This document shows, piece by piece, positions 17,315 to 26,009 of a stretch of DNA of 58,589 nt. Location: the NCBI GenBank assembly GCA_017307785.1, contig JAFKGI010000047.1, forward strand, positions 1-58,589. The letters are read 5' to 3'. The position numbers were made by a program, and so were the translations under genes. This DNA is from Vulcanimicrobiota bacterium. GTDB taxonomy: Bacteria; Vulcanimicrobiota; Xenobia; Xenobiales; JADMJV01. Position 1 is the first letter of the stretch; each line of letters starts with the position of its first letter. Under the pieces are notes generated by a model. That model searched no databases, had not been told where the DNA came from, and saw only the letters and a list, made by a program, of their open reading frames with translations.

Positions 17315-18282
17315 TTCCGGCAACGCTGGACGCGGCCGCGCGCAAGGTCTGGGAAGCGGCCGCCCAAGGCCAGGGAATTACCTTGTATCCGTGGTTGGAA
17401 AGCCTGCTCAAAGACGCCCAGGTGCCGGAAGTGGAGTGGGTTCCGAGCCTGGAAATCGGCTCAGCCATCTATTGCCTGCACGGTCGCTTTGCCGAAGGCG
17501 AACGACTGGCTCGACGAGCGGTGGCGCGCAGCGTCAAAGGGGGCCGCAACCATCCGCTCTATTTGAGGGCCCTGCTGGCCCTGGCCCGCGCCTACCACTG
17601 TCAGGGCCGCACCGAGGAAGTGGAAGAACTGTGGCGCGAGGTGGGAACCCATTGGAACCCGCGTCTGGGTCCCTGGGGTCCGGTCCACGCCCAACTGTTC
17701 CAGGGAGAAGAACTGCCGGGCAAACCTGTGCCCGTGGGGCCGGACTGGCTGGCCGACGAAGTAAGTCTGGCGCGGCCGGATCCCTTTCCGCTCTGGCAAG
17801 GCAACCTGCTGTGGTGCCAGGGGCCGGTGCAGGAACTGCCGCTCTGGCAACCCGTCCCCTACCCCACTCCGCTGGACCACCTGGCCAGTTGGCCGCGATT
17901 GCGCGGAGTGCCGCGCGAGCCCTTGCTGCAAAACGTCAAGCAATGGCGCCAAAGCCAGCTGAGCGCTCGCTGGTTGGGCAACGTGGGCGATGCCAAATAC
18001 GCTTTCTCTCTGGAGCTGGAGATCCAGTGCCCCGGCCGAGAGGTTCACTGGGTCAGCGTCGAGGTGGCCGGCAGTGGTTATGAGGTCTTTCAAGCCGGCC
18101 AGCGCAACATCAACCTGCTGATTTTAGAGAAGACTCAGCCGGTGGAACTGCCGACCCGGCCGCAGGCGGCCTGGCGGGTGCTTTTCCGGGGTTCCTCCAA
18201 TCCCGTGCAGCGCGGAACGAGAGCCCTGGTGAGGGTGGGCTTTGCCCAGGGCCCACCCATTCAGGCCCGCATCCAGGTCTGA
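17311..18282 (+). CDS. Hypothetical protein, TPR-like N-terminus
   Basis: The ATG at 17311 overlaps the transporter stop as ATGA, so translation is coupled. The 323-residue soluble product has one or two TPR-like helical pairs (GRFAEGERLARRAVA, YLRALLALARAYHCQGR) in its first ~100 residues. A Trp/Pro-rich middle follows, with a C-terminal beta-rich domain (YAFSLELEIQCPGREVHWVSVEV, AWRVLFRGSSNPVQ). I do not recognise a family for the C-terminal half. Coupling to the transporter suggests a related but undefined role. Confidence 0.78.
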   Translation: MIPATLDAAARKVWEAAAQGQGITLYPWLESLLKDAQVPEVEWVPSLEIGSAIYCLHGRFAEGERLARRAVARSVKGGRNHPLYLRALLALARAYHCQGRTEEVEELWREVGTHWNPRLGPWGPVHAQLFQGEELPGKPVPVGPDWLADEVSLARPDPFPLWQGNLLWCQGPVQELPLWQPVPYPTPLDHLASWPRLRGVPREPLLQNVKQWRQSQLSARWLGNVGDAKYAFSLELEIQCPGREVHWVSVEVAGSGYEVFQAGQRNINLLILEKTQPVELPTRPQAAWRVLFRGSSNPVQRGTRALVRVGFAQGPPIQARIQV

Positions 18283-18332
18283 AATTCCTTTCGCCCTCAA
18301 GGGAATCGGCCCGTAGCGAACAACCTTACCCC

Positions 18333-20150
18333 ATGGGCTCTGTCGCACCCTGGTGGATTTTGACCTTCGTGGCCGTCGGAGTGGGAATGCGCACCGGCTT
18401 CCCTCCCCCTGATGCCGCCGTAGTCTACTCCGGGGGCTTGTGCCTGCTGGCCGAACTGACCGCCGTGAGGCTGCCCTCGGCGGGATTTTTCTCCACCGGC
18501 TTCGCGGTGGCACTGGCTCTGGCCAGCAACGACCCTGGGCATCAATCCTGGGCGATGGCCATTTTCTGCCTGGCCATGATCCTCCGCCATCTGGGTCGTG
18601 GGGCCAAACCTCGCGAGACGCTGGCCGACTGGACGCCGGGCGCCTGCGCACTGGCGGCCTTGCAGATTCTGGTCAGCTGGCAGGCCCGCTGTCTGGCCGG
18701 TATTGTGGTCTACTACTTGCTGGCGGAGCTGTGCCAACCGTTCCTGCTGCACGGCAAGGACCATCTGCGCAGCTCCGGTTACCACGCCACCCGGGAATGG
18801 ACCACGCTCTATCGCTGGGCCGTTCTGTTCCTGGCTCCCGTGCTGGTCTGTCTGCACATGGTTTCGCCGGTCTACATTCTGTTGGGAGTTCCGATCCTGG
18901 CGGGGGTGCAGCGCGCCGCCTACAGCGCCTGGGTGCGCTTTCAGGAGCTCGACAACTTACAGCTGCAACGCAAAGAAGCCGAAGCCAAGCTCAAGCTGGC
19001 CGAAGCCGAAAACGAGCTGAACCGCACCACTCACCATCTGCGCCTGCGCGAATTCAGCGAGAAGATGCTGCTGGAGCTCACCCGCGCTCTCTCGCTGTCC
19101 CAGGATGTAGCCAATACGGCCCAGGTGTCGCTGGAGATGATCGGCCGTAACGTTCGATACCGTCAGCTGGTTCTTTACGTCACCGAAAACAATCGTCTGC
19201 GACCGCTTTTCTGGATGGGAGAAGCGGCCCAGCCGCAACTGCCGGCGGCGGTCGAGCAGGCCGCTCTGGCGGGCGCCTACGTGCCCGGCACGCTGAGCTT
19301 GTGGCCTTTGGAAGGCGAGGGGGCTTTGACGGTGGATACCGAGGGCCACCCGCCGCTCGGTTCTGAGCAAATTTATCTGGTCGGCGTGGTCGCCAGCCAG
19401 ACGGCTCTGGGCCTGCAGTCGGCCCGGCGCTTCCGCGAGCAGCAGCAGGCGCAAGCCGGCGTGATGCAGGCTTCCAAAATGGCGGCCGTAGGCCAGTTGG
19501 CGGCTGGCGTCGCCCACGAGCTCAACACCCCGCTGGGAGCCGTGCAGCTGCAGCTGGAGCTGACCCAGATGCAGCCCAACTTGACTCCGATGGCCAACAA
19601 AGCGCTGGAAGTGGCCGGCAAAGCGGTCGAGCACGCCCAGAAAATTATCAGTCGCCTGCTCTACTACAGCCGGGAGGGGGCCTCGGAACGGCAGGTCTTC
19701 GATCTCGGTCAGATCGTGGCCGACACCATGCAATTGCTTTCTCACCAGCTGCAGATCGACGGCGTCAAAGTGGAGGTGCAGGCCAATCCGGGTTGCAGCG
19801 CTTCCCTCAACGCCAACGAGATCCAGCAGGTGCTGACCAACCTGATCCTCAACGCCAAGGACTCGTGCCTGGAGAAGGACGCCAAGGGCAAACGCATCCT
19901 GGTGCGCACCGTCACCAACGGCAAGGAGTCCGGCATCGAAGTCTACGACCAGGGGGCCGGCATTCCCGACGCTATCCGCGAGCGCATCTTCGAGCCGTTT
20001 TTTACCAGCAAGCCGGTCGGCAAAGGCGTAGGCCTGGGACTGTCGGTCAGTATGGAACTGGTCCAGCAGCACCAGGGCCGGCTCACGGCCACACGCACCG
20101 ACGACCCCTGGTCCACCGTCTTTCGCATCATCCTCCCCGCAGCTCGGTAG
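18333..20150 (+). CDS. Membrane sensor histidine kinase with GAF-like region
   Basis: The 605-residue protein starts with about seven hydrophobic segments (residues 1-185) as an integral-membrane sensor. A coiled coil (LQLQRKEAEAKLKLAEAE) and a GAF-like domain near residues 240-360 come next. HisKA follows with the phosphorylated H395 in GVAHELNTP, then a HATPase with N, G1 (DQGAGIPD) and G2 (GVGLGLSVS) boxes. No response regulator is adjacent; its partner must be encoded elsewhere. It is transcribed alone, 50 bases after the preceding unknown gene. Confidence 0.92.
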   Translation: MGSVAPWWILTFVAVGVGMRTGFPPPDAAVVYSGGLCLLAELTAVRLPSAGFFSTGFAVALALASNDPGHQSWAMAIFCLAMILRHLGRGAKPRETLADWTPGACALAALQILVSWQARCLAGIVVYYLLAELCQPFLLHGKDHLRSSGYHATREWTTLYRWAVLFLAPVLVCLHMVSPVYILLGVPILAGVQRAAYSAWVRFQELDNLQLQRKEAEAKLKLAEAENELNRTTHHLRLREFSEKMLLELTRALSLSQDVANTAQVSLEMIGRNVRYRQLVLYVTENNRLRPLFWMGEAAQPQLPAAVEQAALAGAYVPGTLSLWPLEGEGALTVDTEGHPPLGSEQIYLVGVVASQTALGLQSARRFREQQQAQAGVMQASKMAAVGQLAAGVAHELNTPLGAVQLQLELTQMQPNLTPMANKALEVAGKAVEHAQKIISRLLYYSREGASERQVFDLGQIVADTMQLLSHQLQIDGVKVEVQANPGCSASLNANEIQQVLTNLILNAKDSCLEKDAKGKRILVRTVTNGKESGIEVYDQGAGIPDAIRERIFEPFFTSKPVGKGVGLGLSVSMELVQQHQGRLTATRTDDPWSTVFRIILPAAR

Positions 20151-20235
20151 CGCTGTACCGGGTCGCTCGGTATCAAGCTGCCTGCAGCCCGAGGCGGTCG
20201 CCCTCTAAGCTGAAAAGTGGAGGGTTGGTCCATTG

Positions 20236-21768
20236 ATGACACAGAGCACGGGCAGTCGAGGCCGGGAGGGACGTCGCTACGACGTGTTGCTGATTGGCAG
20301 CGGTCTGGCTTCCCTGACGGCCGCCGCTCTGCTGGCCGAATCCGGGCGTAAAGTCTGCCTTCTCGAAGCCTGCGAAGTGGCCGGTGGATCCGTGGACTCC
20401 CTGCCCATGGGCGTCTCCGTGTGGGGCTGCGCTCCCGGAGAGAAATTCCACAGCTTCCTGAAAAAACTCGATCTACAGGACGAGATCTTGTTTGATCCTC
20501 TCGAGAGCGACGGCTATGATCACGTCATCCTGCCCGACCGTCGGCGCGTCAAGATTCCCTACGGGTTTGACCAACTGGCGGACAACATCGAAGCCGCCTA
20601 TCCGGGCCAGGGTCCGGCAGTCCGGCGTTTTACCGCCATCCTGGACCGTCTGACGCGAGAGGTTGCGCAACTGCCCCACAAGATGGGATGGTGGCAGGCC
20701 CTCACCCAGGGTTACAAGTTCACCACCCTGCTGCGCTACCATCGCGCCACTCTGCAGCAAGTCCTGGATGAATGCAGGGTGAGTCCGGAAGCTCAGGCGG
20801 TGCTGGTGGCCAACTCCGGCAACTACATGGGCTCCCCCGATGAACTTTCCATTCTGGCCTACAACGGTCTGTTCTCAGGCTACAACCGGGGCGCTTACTA
20901 TCCGCGCAAGCCGTTTCGGCACATGACGGACCGACTGGTGGAATTCATCACCTCGCGAGCCGGCTGCCACATCTACTACCACTCGGAAGTCACCCAGGTG
21001 CAGACCTCCGGTGAATACGTGGACCAGGTGGTGACTCGGGATGGTCGGCGATTCACGGCGCCGACCCTCATTTGCAACGGCGACCCGCGTAAAATGATGG
21101 AGACCATCGGGCGTCATAAATTTCCCTACTCCTATCTCCAGCCTCTCCAGGACGACTGTTCGCTAACGGCCGTGACTTGCTACCTGGGGATCGGAGGAAT
21201 CGACCTGCGCGACTATGGCTTCGGGCGCCACAACACCTGGCACCTGGAACAATGGGACATGAACAGGACCTGGGATGAGGCGATGGGAGGCGACTGGAGC
21301 CGACCCTGGATGTATATGGCCACACCGACCCTGCAAACCGACGAGCCCGGCACGCAAATGCTGGAGCTTGCCACGGCCGCCAACTACGACTTCTTCTATG
21401 GATTGAAGCAACTGAACGCGGGAGACTACCGGCGTAAAAAGATGGAGGTGGAGAACCGCTTGATCGACCTGGTGGAAGCCCATTACGTGCCGAATTTACG
21501 CAAACACATCAAGCTGCATTTGACCGGCTCCCCCTCCACCCGGGAAGCCCGTGGTCCCGCCTATGGGCGGCTCAAGTCCCGCACCCCCTGGCAGAATTTC
21601 TTCTGGTGCAGCGCCACCAACGGCTACCCCGGCGTCAACGGTACCGTGGGAACGGGTATGCAACTTTACATGGAACTGACCGGAGACCACTTTTGGAACC
21701 CCGCCCAGGCGCCCGAGTCCAACTCTCTCGCCGGTTCACTCCGACAGATCTCGCTGTCCACCGCCTGA
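20236..21768 (+). CDS. FAD-dependent oxidoreductase, phytoene desaturase/carotenoid isomerase-like
   Basis: The N-terminus has the dinucleotide-binding fold (DVLLIGSGLASLTAAALLAE, then LLEACEVAGGS), the start shared by CrtI-type desaturases, carotenoid isomerases and retinol saturases. The C-terminus has the usual flavin-contacting segment NGYPGVNGTVGTGMQL. The length of 510 residues fits. A GGAGG at 20219-20223 serves the ATG at 20236 or the TTG at 20233. No other carotenoid genes are nearby, so the substrate is uncertain. Its TGA overlaps the ATG of a decayed hydrolase gene. Confidence 0.85.
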   Translation: MTQSTGSRGREGRRYDVLLIGSGLASLTAAALLAESGRKVCLLEACEVAGGSVDSLPMGVSVWGCAPGEKFHSFLKKLDLQDEILFDPLESDGYDHVILPDRRRVKIPYGFDQLADNIEAAYPGQGPAVRRFTAILDRLTREVAQLPHKMGWWQALTQGYKFTTLLRYHRATLQQVLDECRVSPEAQAVLVANSGNYMGSPDELSILAYNGLFSGYNRGAYYPRKPFRHMTDRLVEFITSRAGCHIYYHSEVTQVQTSGEYVDQVVTRDGRRFTAPTLICNGDPRKMMETIGRHKFPYSYLQPLQDDCSLTAVTCYLGIGGIDLRDYGFGRHNTWHLEQWDMNRTWDEAMGGDWSRPWMYMATPTLQTDEPGTQMLELATAANYDFFYGLKQLNAGDYRRKKMEVENRLIDLVEAHYVPNLRKHIKLHLTGSPSTREARGPAYGRLKSRTPWQNFFWCSATNGYPGVNGTVGTGMQLYMELTGDHFWNPAQAPESNSLAGSLRQISLSTA

Positions 21769-21954
21769 TGATGAAAAGAATCCTGGTCGCCGCGGCCTTG
21801 TCCGCCTGTGCCTGGGCCCGGCCCCTGGACGCCCGCCTGACTGGCTACTCGGGCGCCGAGCTGGGTGGAAATCGGAGAGGCCGGCCATCTTCCTCAGGTC
21901 GAACAGTGGGATCAGTACAGCGCGGCGCTGTTGAGTTTTTTGAAGAAGTATTGA
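21768..21954 (+). pseudogene. Collapsed alpha/beta-hydrolase gene (signal peptide plus C-terminal stub)
   Basis: The ATG at 21768 starts a signal peptide (MKRILVAAALSACAWA) and a mature start PLDARLTGY, like secreted alpha/beta hydrolases that begin LDAQLxGYPYPF. About 30 codons later the frame is lost. In a shifted frame, 21865-21954 encodes VEIGEAGHLPQVEQWDQY followed by a helix and a stop, which is the C-terminal signature of the same fold including the catalytic His (AGH). The middle ~270 codons are missing. The remaining open frame runs to 22022 but its tail is not hydrolase-like. I infer an internal deletion plus frameshift. Confidence 0.7.
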
Positions 21955-22018
21955 AATACGACCCTCCGGGTACAAAAGCCGCCTGCCCCAACCGGGACCT
22001 TGGCCCTACTCTGAGGAC

Positions 22019-22945
22019 ATGAAGAAACTTATCGTCGCCGCTGTCCTGGGCCTGTGTGGCTCAGCCTGGAGCCAACCCGTCGAGGTCGTCCCCGCTCCCG
22101 GTACCTCCACGCAGGAGGAGCGTCCCTACATCCAGGTGAGCTGGCCCAAAGGGCAACTGGCCACCGAAAACGTTCATCTTTACATGAACGGCAAGGACGT
22201 CACCTACTCCGCGCTGCGCTCGGACGACTACGTCAGCTTCCGACCCTGGGCCGCCGAAAAGGGTCCCGTCGACATGAAGTTTGTGGCCCTCGACGCGCAA
22301 GGACGGCCCCTGGAGAAGTCCTGGCAGTTCGAAGTGAAGCCGCAGGCCTGGGTGCACGACATCAGCCATACCGGCGCCAAGGATCTTTTCGAGGGCGACC
22401 TGCTGCGGGTGGCTTTCCAGTCCACTGCCAAGGGCAAGGCCAGCTTCCAAGTGGGAGACTGGCCGTCCGTGACCATGCGCGAAAGCGAACCCGGCTACTA
22501 CGTCGGCGAATACCGCGTCAAGCCGACCGACTCAGCGATCGGCAAGCCGCTCAAAGTGCATTATCAGCTGGGAGACCACAAAGAAACCGTGCAGGCCCAG
22601 GAGCCGGTGCGCATCTTCGGCGGACTCTACCGAGTGCGCGTCGAGTCCCCGCTCGACGGTGCTCAGGTCGAGCAAAACTTCCACCTGGCCGGACACGCGC
22701 GTCCTGGTTCGCGCGTGTGGGTTCTGCCGCGCCTCGGCTTTGACACCAACAGCGCTTCCACCACCACCGCCGGGGGCGCACAGCTTGGCGCTATTCCCGC
22801 CGAGACGGACGCGGACGGCAACTACTTTGTCGACTATGGAGTGCCGGTGCTGCTGCCCGGTATGAAGGTCGTCTTCTCGGTCTACTCCATCGACCAGGAC
22901 GGCAATCGCTCGGCCGCCACCGTAGTCAGCTACAACTTCAAATAG
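22019..22945 (+). CDS. Secreted protein with Ig-like beta-sandwich domains
   Basis: The 308-residue product has a signal peptide cleaved near AWSQPVE. Beta-rich repeats follow: an Ig-like unit about residues 35-110 (VHLYMNGKDVTYSALRSDDY is typical of such folds), a middle unit to about 200, and a third with VESPLDGAQVEQNFHLAGHA and SIDQDGNRSAATVVSYNFK. No enzymatic motif is visible. It probably acts in the periplasm or at the surface as a binding or scaffold protein. The start is four bases before the end of the decayed frame upstream. The phytochelatin-synthase-like gene follows 49 bases downstream. Confidence 0.78.
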   Translation: MKKLIVAAVLGLCGSAWSQPVEVVPAPGTSTQEERPYIQVSWPKGQLATENVHLYMNGKDVTYSALRSDDYVSFRPWAAEKGPVDMKFVALDAQGRPLEKSWQFEVKPQAWVHDISHTGAKDLFEGDLLRVAFQSTAKGKASFQVGDWPSVTMRESEPGYYVGEYRVKPTDSAIGKPLKVHYQLGDHKETVQAQEPVRIFGGLYRVRVESPLDGAQVEQNFHLAGHARPGSRVWVLPRLGFDTNSASTTTAGGAQLGAIPAETDADGNYFVDYGVPVLLPGMKVVFSVYSIDQDGNRSAATVVSYNFK

Positions 22946-22994
22946 GACTTTCGTCCGCGAAGGGCCCGGCTCGGGTCGCTAGAAAGCCAGCACC

Positions 22995-23693
22995 ATGATG
23001 AAGAAACTCTTCCTGGTCTGGTTTTCTAGCGTTTCGCTGGCCTTGGCTCAGCCTCTTACACTGCCGGCGACTTCCGTCGGCCTGGATTCTCCCGAGGGTC
23101 AGAAAATCTGGCAAAGCAGTCAGGAGAAGGCCGATTACTGGCCCTTGATCATCCACTACGAAACCCAGCAGGGCCCGGCCGAGTGCGGACCGGCCAGCAG
23201 CGTCATGGTGCTCAATTCGCTGGGACTGGAAGCTCCGGCCAATACCATTCATCCGCCTTTTCACCAGTTCACCCAGACCAACTTCTTCTCACCGGCCGTG
23301 GAAAAGGTGTTGCCGCGCGACACGCTGTTGCATCAGGGAGCGACCCTGGACGAACTGGGCGGCATGCTCTCGGCCTGGAACTTGAAGGTCAGCACCCATC
23401 ATGCCGCTGACTCCAATTTGGAAGACTTCCGCAAGCAGGCGCGTGCCGCTCTGGCTTCCGGGAAAGAGTATGTGATCATCAATTTCCATCGTGATCCGCT
23501 CGACCAGAAAGGCGGAGCCCACTTTTCGCCGCTGGCCGCCTACGACGCCGCCAGCGACCGCTTCTTGATGTTGGACGTCGCCCGCTTCCGCTATCCCCCC
23601 TTCTGGATTACGGCCGATTCTTTGTTCCGGTCCATGAATACTACCGACAGCGTGAGCAAAAAAACCCGGGGTTATCTCCTTATTTCGAAATAA
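22995..23693 (+). CDS. Phytochelatin-synthase-like papain-fold protease, secreted
   Basis: Family features are clear: the nucleophile C64 in AECGPASSV, the His176 in GGAHFSPLAAYD and Asp194 in LDVARFRYPPFW, making the Cys-His-Asp triad of phytochelatin synthase. At 232 residues it is the short bacterial form lacking the plant C-terminal domain. Such proteins mainly cleave glutathione to gamma-glutamylcysteine and may bind metals. A signal peptide (SVSLALAQP) places it in the periplasm, which is unusual for an enzyme acting on cytosolic glutathione. A metal-related role alongside the NicO locus 15 kb away is only suggestive. Confidence 0.87.
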   Translation: MMKKLFLVWFSSVSLALAQPLTLPATSVGLDSPEGQKIWQSSQEKADYWPLIIHYETQQGPAECGPASSVMVLNSLGLEAPANTIHPPFHQFTQTNFFSPAVEKVLPRDTLLHQGATLDELGGMLSAWNLKVSTHHAADSNLEDFRKQARAALASGKEYVIINFHRDPLDQKGGAHFSPLAAYDAASDRFLMLDVARFRYPPFWITADSLFRSMNTTDSVSKKTRGYLLISK

Positions 23694-23714
23694 AAACGGC
23701 CGACAAAGATCTTC

Positions 23715-24491
23715 GTGGATCGGGATCTTTTCACCCGGGGGGTCATGGAGCTGGAATCCGGCCGGACCGCCGAGGGAACGCTCAACCTGCTGAGTTGTCC
23801 CAATTTTCATCGACTCATCGGAGTCGCTTTGGATTGGGATCTCCAGCCGGAAAGTCGGGAAATACTGCGCCGAGTAGAACGGGAGTGGCAAAACCCTCCT
23901 GAGCATCCCCCTCTGAGCGGGGATCCGGTGGGCGGTTCCCTGGCTTTGTTCCGGTGCGGCAAGCGGTTTCTCGAGGGCAATCCAGGCCAGGCACTGGCCG
24001 AAGCCAGCCGTGCCTGGACCTGCCATCCCACCTACCGCGCCGCGGTCGTCTGCGCCAATCTGCTGGCCCACCTGGATTTACATCAGGAAGCACTGGAGAT
24101 GTGGGAGCAGGCTTTACGGCTGCCCGATGCCGACGCCTACGGGTGGGGAGAACGCGGCGAATTCCGACTGCGCCTGGGCGACGCCCGAGGCGCTCTGGAA
24201 GACCTGAATCGAGCCGTGGAGATGGCCCCCGATTCTCACCGACTGCACGCTGTGCGTTCGCGCATTCACGAGTGCCTGGGCCTGCACGGTCTGGCCCGCA
24301 AAGATGAATTTCAGGCGCTGCGACTGCGCCCCGAAGAACAGCCACTGCGAGAGCGCTCAGGGCGAAAAACAAAAAGTCCACCGCGCTTTGGCGCGATGGA
24401 CGCTGTTCTGGTGCTGGCTTTGATTTTCACCGCCTGCGGAATGTTGCGAGTGATTTTTCTGATCCTCCGAGAAGCCAGCCAGGGGACTTGA
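23715..24491 (+). CDS. TPR-repeat protein with C-terminal membrane anchor
   Basis: The 258-residue product has helical repeat pairs that match TPR spacing (EALEMWEQALRLPDADAYGW, GDARGALEDLNRAVEMAPDS) around residues 100-200. A linker and one membrane segment near residues 225-250 (VLVLALIFTACGMLRVIFLI) follow. It is therefore a cytoplasmic scaffold anchored to the membrane. The start is either the GTG at 23715 or an ATG at 23745. The 22-base spacing suggests co-transcription with the protease upstream. Only three bases separate its stop from the convergent glycine-rich gene. Confidence 0.72.
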   Translation: MDRDLFTRGVMELESGRTAEGTLNLLSCPNFHRLIGVALDWDLQPESREILRRVEREWQNPPEHPPLSGDPVGGSLALFRCGKRFLEGNPGQALAEASRAWTCHPTYRAAVVCANLLAHLDLHQEALEMWEQALRLPDADAYGWGERGEFRLRLGDARGALEDLNRAVEMAPDSHRLHAVRSRIHECLGLHGLARKDEFQALRLRPEEQPLRERSGRKTKSPPRFGAMDAVLVLALIFTACGMLRVIFLILREASQGT

Positions 24492-24494
24492 ATC

Positions 24495-24938
24495 CTAGCT
24501 AGCGCCCGAGAAGACGGCCATGAGCAGGCCGTAGGGAGCGGTCGCTCCGGCGACTCCCATGGCCACATTGCCGGCCAGCGTGCCGCCGCCCGAAGCGCCC
24601 AGGATGGCGCCGCCGATCGCGCCCAACAGAGCACCGCTCTTGATGCGCTGTCCAGGCAGAACGGATGCCAGGGAGGCTCCTGCCGAAGCGCCCACGATGG
24701 CACCGGCGACTCCGCTGATGGCGGGTCCGACATAGGGGATAGCGTGGGCCACGCTGCCGGCATAACCGAGTCCACCACAGGCGGCGGCTACGGCTCCAAA
24801 CTTCAAATTATTGACGATCTCTCGGCTGCCCAGATGGTGGTCCTGGGGCGGCTGATTCTCCGGCTGCTGCGGGGGCACCGGGGGCTTCTGATTGCGCACG
24901 AGCGGGCGCTGCATTTGAGGGAAAGAGGTAACTTGCAT
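24495..24938 (-). CDS. Glycine-rich hydrophobic protein, unknown function
   Basis: The ATG at 24938 gives 147 residues. A Pro/Gln-rich hydrophilic start (PPVPPQQPENQPPQDHH) is followed by ~90 residues dense in small residues with GxxxG spacing, such as GVAGAIVGASAGASLASV and GAIGGAILGASGGG. This pattern occurs in glycine-zipper membrane proteins and channel-forming or lipid-associated peptides. I do not recognise a family. It could be an inner-membrane or secreted pore-like protein; no immunity gene is apparent beside it. Confidence 0.6.
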   Translation of the reverse strand: MQVTSFPQMQRPLVRNQKPPVPPQQPENQPPQDHHLGSREIVNNLKFGAVAAACGGLGYAGSVAHAIPYVGPAISGVAGAIVGASAGASLASVLPGQRIKSGALLGAIGGAILGASGGGTLAGNVAMGVAGATAPYGLLMAVFSGAS

Positions 24939-25078
24939 GAGGATGGGCACTCTCCAGTATGTTTTTATATGTGAGCCCAATCTATCCTGAGCTCCCCAGG
25001 GAGGGATTGCCGGCTCGTTACCTTTCTACTATTCAGGGCCCTCGGGTGCCGCCGAAGATCTTAGCAAGTGAGTACGGT

Positions 25079-25164
25079 AAGCCAGTCCCCCTCCAGCGAG
25101 CTCGGGATTGGGCCACGACATGCGTAGCGCTTAACTGGCTTGGGAGTGTGGGGCTGGAGGGGGA
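25079..25164 (+). promoter_or_regulatory. Structured 5' leader with two crossing inverted repeats upstream of pfpI
   Basis: AAGCCAGT (25079-25086) is complementary to ACTGGCTT (25134-25141), and CCCCCTCCAGC (25087-25097) is complementary to GCTGGAGGGGG (25153-25163). The two pairs interleave, so both helices together would form a pseudoknot, or they switch. The structure ends 28 bases before the pfpI start codon. A cis-acting RNA is one reading; two overlapping repeat remnants is the other. Confidence 0.45.
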
Positions 25165-25191
25165 TCGTCGGCGCAGCCAAAAGCTGACATC

Positions 25192-25767
25192 ATGAAGAAA
25201 CTTTTGATGTTGGTTGGAGACTTCGTGGAAGACTACGAAGTCATGGTTCCCTACCAGGCGTTGACGATGCTTGGCTACGCGGTGGACACCGTCTGCCCGG
25301 GCAAGGCCCCCGGGCAAATGGTGCGCACCGCCATTCACGACTTTGAGGGCGATCAGACTTATTCGGAGAAGCCGGGCCATCTTTTCCAGGTGAACGCCGA
25401 TTTTGACGGCATCCAGCTTGAAGACTATGTCGGTCTGGTGATCCCCGGCGGCCGCGCCCCGGAGTATCTCCGTCTGAATCCTACCGTTCTGGATATCGCG
25501 CGCTTCTTTCACCAGCAGGACCGGCCCATTGCGGCCATCTGCCACGGCGTGCAGATTCTAAGCGCCGCCGGAGTGCTGAGCGGCAAATCCTGCACCGGTT
25601 ATCCCGCCTGCGGTCCTGAAGTCACGCTGGCCGGCGGAACCTACGTCAGCATCGCCGTGGACGCGGTCCACACCGACGGCAAACTGGTCACCGCCCCCGC
25701 CTGGCCCGCCCACCCCGCCTGGCTCCGCGAATTCGTGCGCATCCTGGGAGCCCAGATCTCGCTCTAG
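25192..25767 (+). CDS. DJ-1/PfpI family protein (glyoxalase/deglycase or amidase fold)
   Basis: The 191-residue cytosolic protein has the family nucleophile elbow AICHGVQIL with C117 and adjacent H118. The glutamate partner is E16 in VEDYEVMVP and the PGGRAPEYL loop is present. The ending DGKLVTAPAWPAHPAW matches the PfpI subgroup that includes stress-induced deglycase-like proteins. It is monocistronic, with an unusual structured leader and a weak ribosome binding site. The large non-coding RNA begins about 275 bases downstream on the same strand but has its own promoter. Confidence 0.9.
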   Translation: MKKLLMLVGDFVEDYEVMVPYQALTMLGYAVDTVCPGKAPGQMVRTAIHDFEGDQTYSEKPGHLFQVNADFDGIQLEDYVGLVIPGGRAPEYLRLNPTVLDIARFFHQQDRPIAAICHGVQILSAAGVLSGKSCTGYPACGPEVTLAGGTYVSIAVDAVHTDGKLVTAPAWPAHPAWLREFVRILGAQISL

Positions 25768-25778
25768 CCCTCGAATCC

Positions 25779-25946
25779 GTCCGAGGGGAAAGGGGGCAAG
25801 ATGGAGAGCTGGAGAGAGCTGAGCTTTGAGTGAAAAAAAGGGTTGCAACAAGCAGAAACCTGAGCCCATAAATCAACGAGAAAAAGGCCAGGCCTTGCCG
25901 TCAAGCTCTCTCCTGCTTTCCACGCTCCCCTCCTCCCCCTTCGGAC
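25779..25946. repeat. Purine/pyrimidine inverted-repeat element, copy A
   Basis: A G/A-rich left arm (from GTCCGAGGGGAAAGGGGG, 25779 on) is imperfectly complementary to a C/T-rich right arm ending CCTCCCCCTTCGGAC (25932-25946). Shared marks with the other copies are the CCGA-AGGGG ends and a GAGAGAGCT segment at the inner edge of each arm. It lies between pfpI and the non-coding RNA promoter. A function as a terminator-like hairpin or as a mobile MITE-type sequence is possible. Confidence 0.6.
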
Positions 25947-26009
25947 ACGGCCTCCGCGGCCATGAAACGAACGCCAGAACGAACTTATTGTTAATCTCAC
26001 ACCAACCCC

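Noticed and set aside
21768..22022. An intact small secreted protein of 84 residues.
   Set aside because: Only the signal peptide and first mature residues look functional; the hydrolase C-terminus is recognisable in another frame, which indicates decay.
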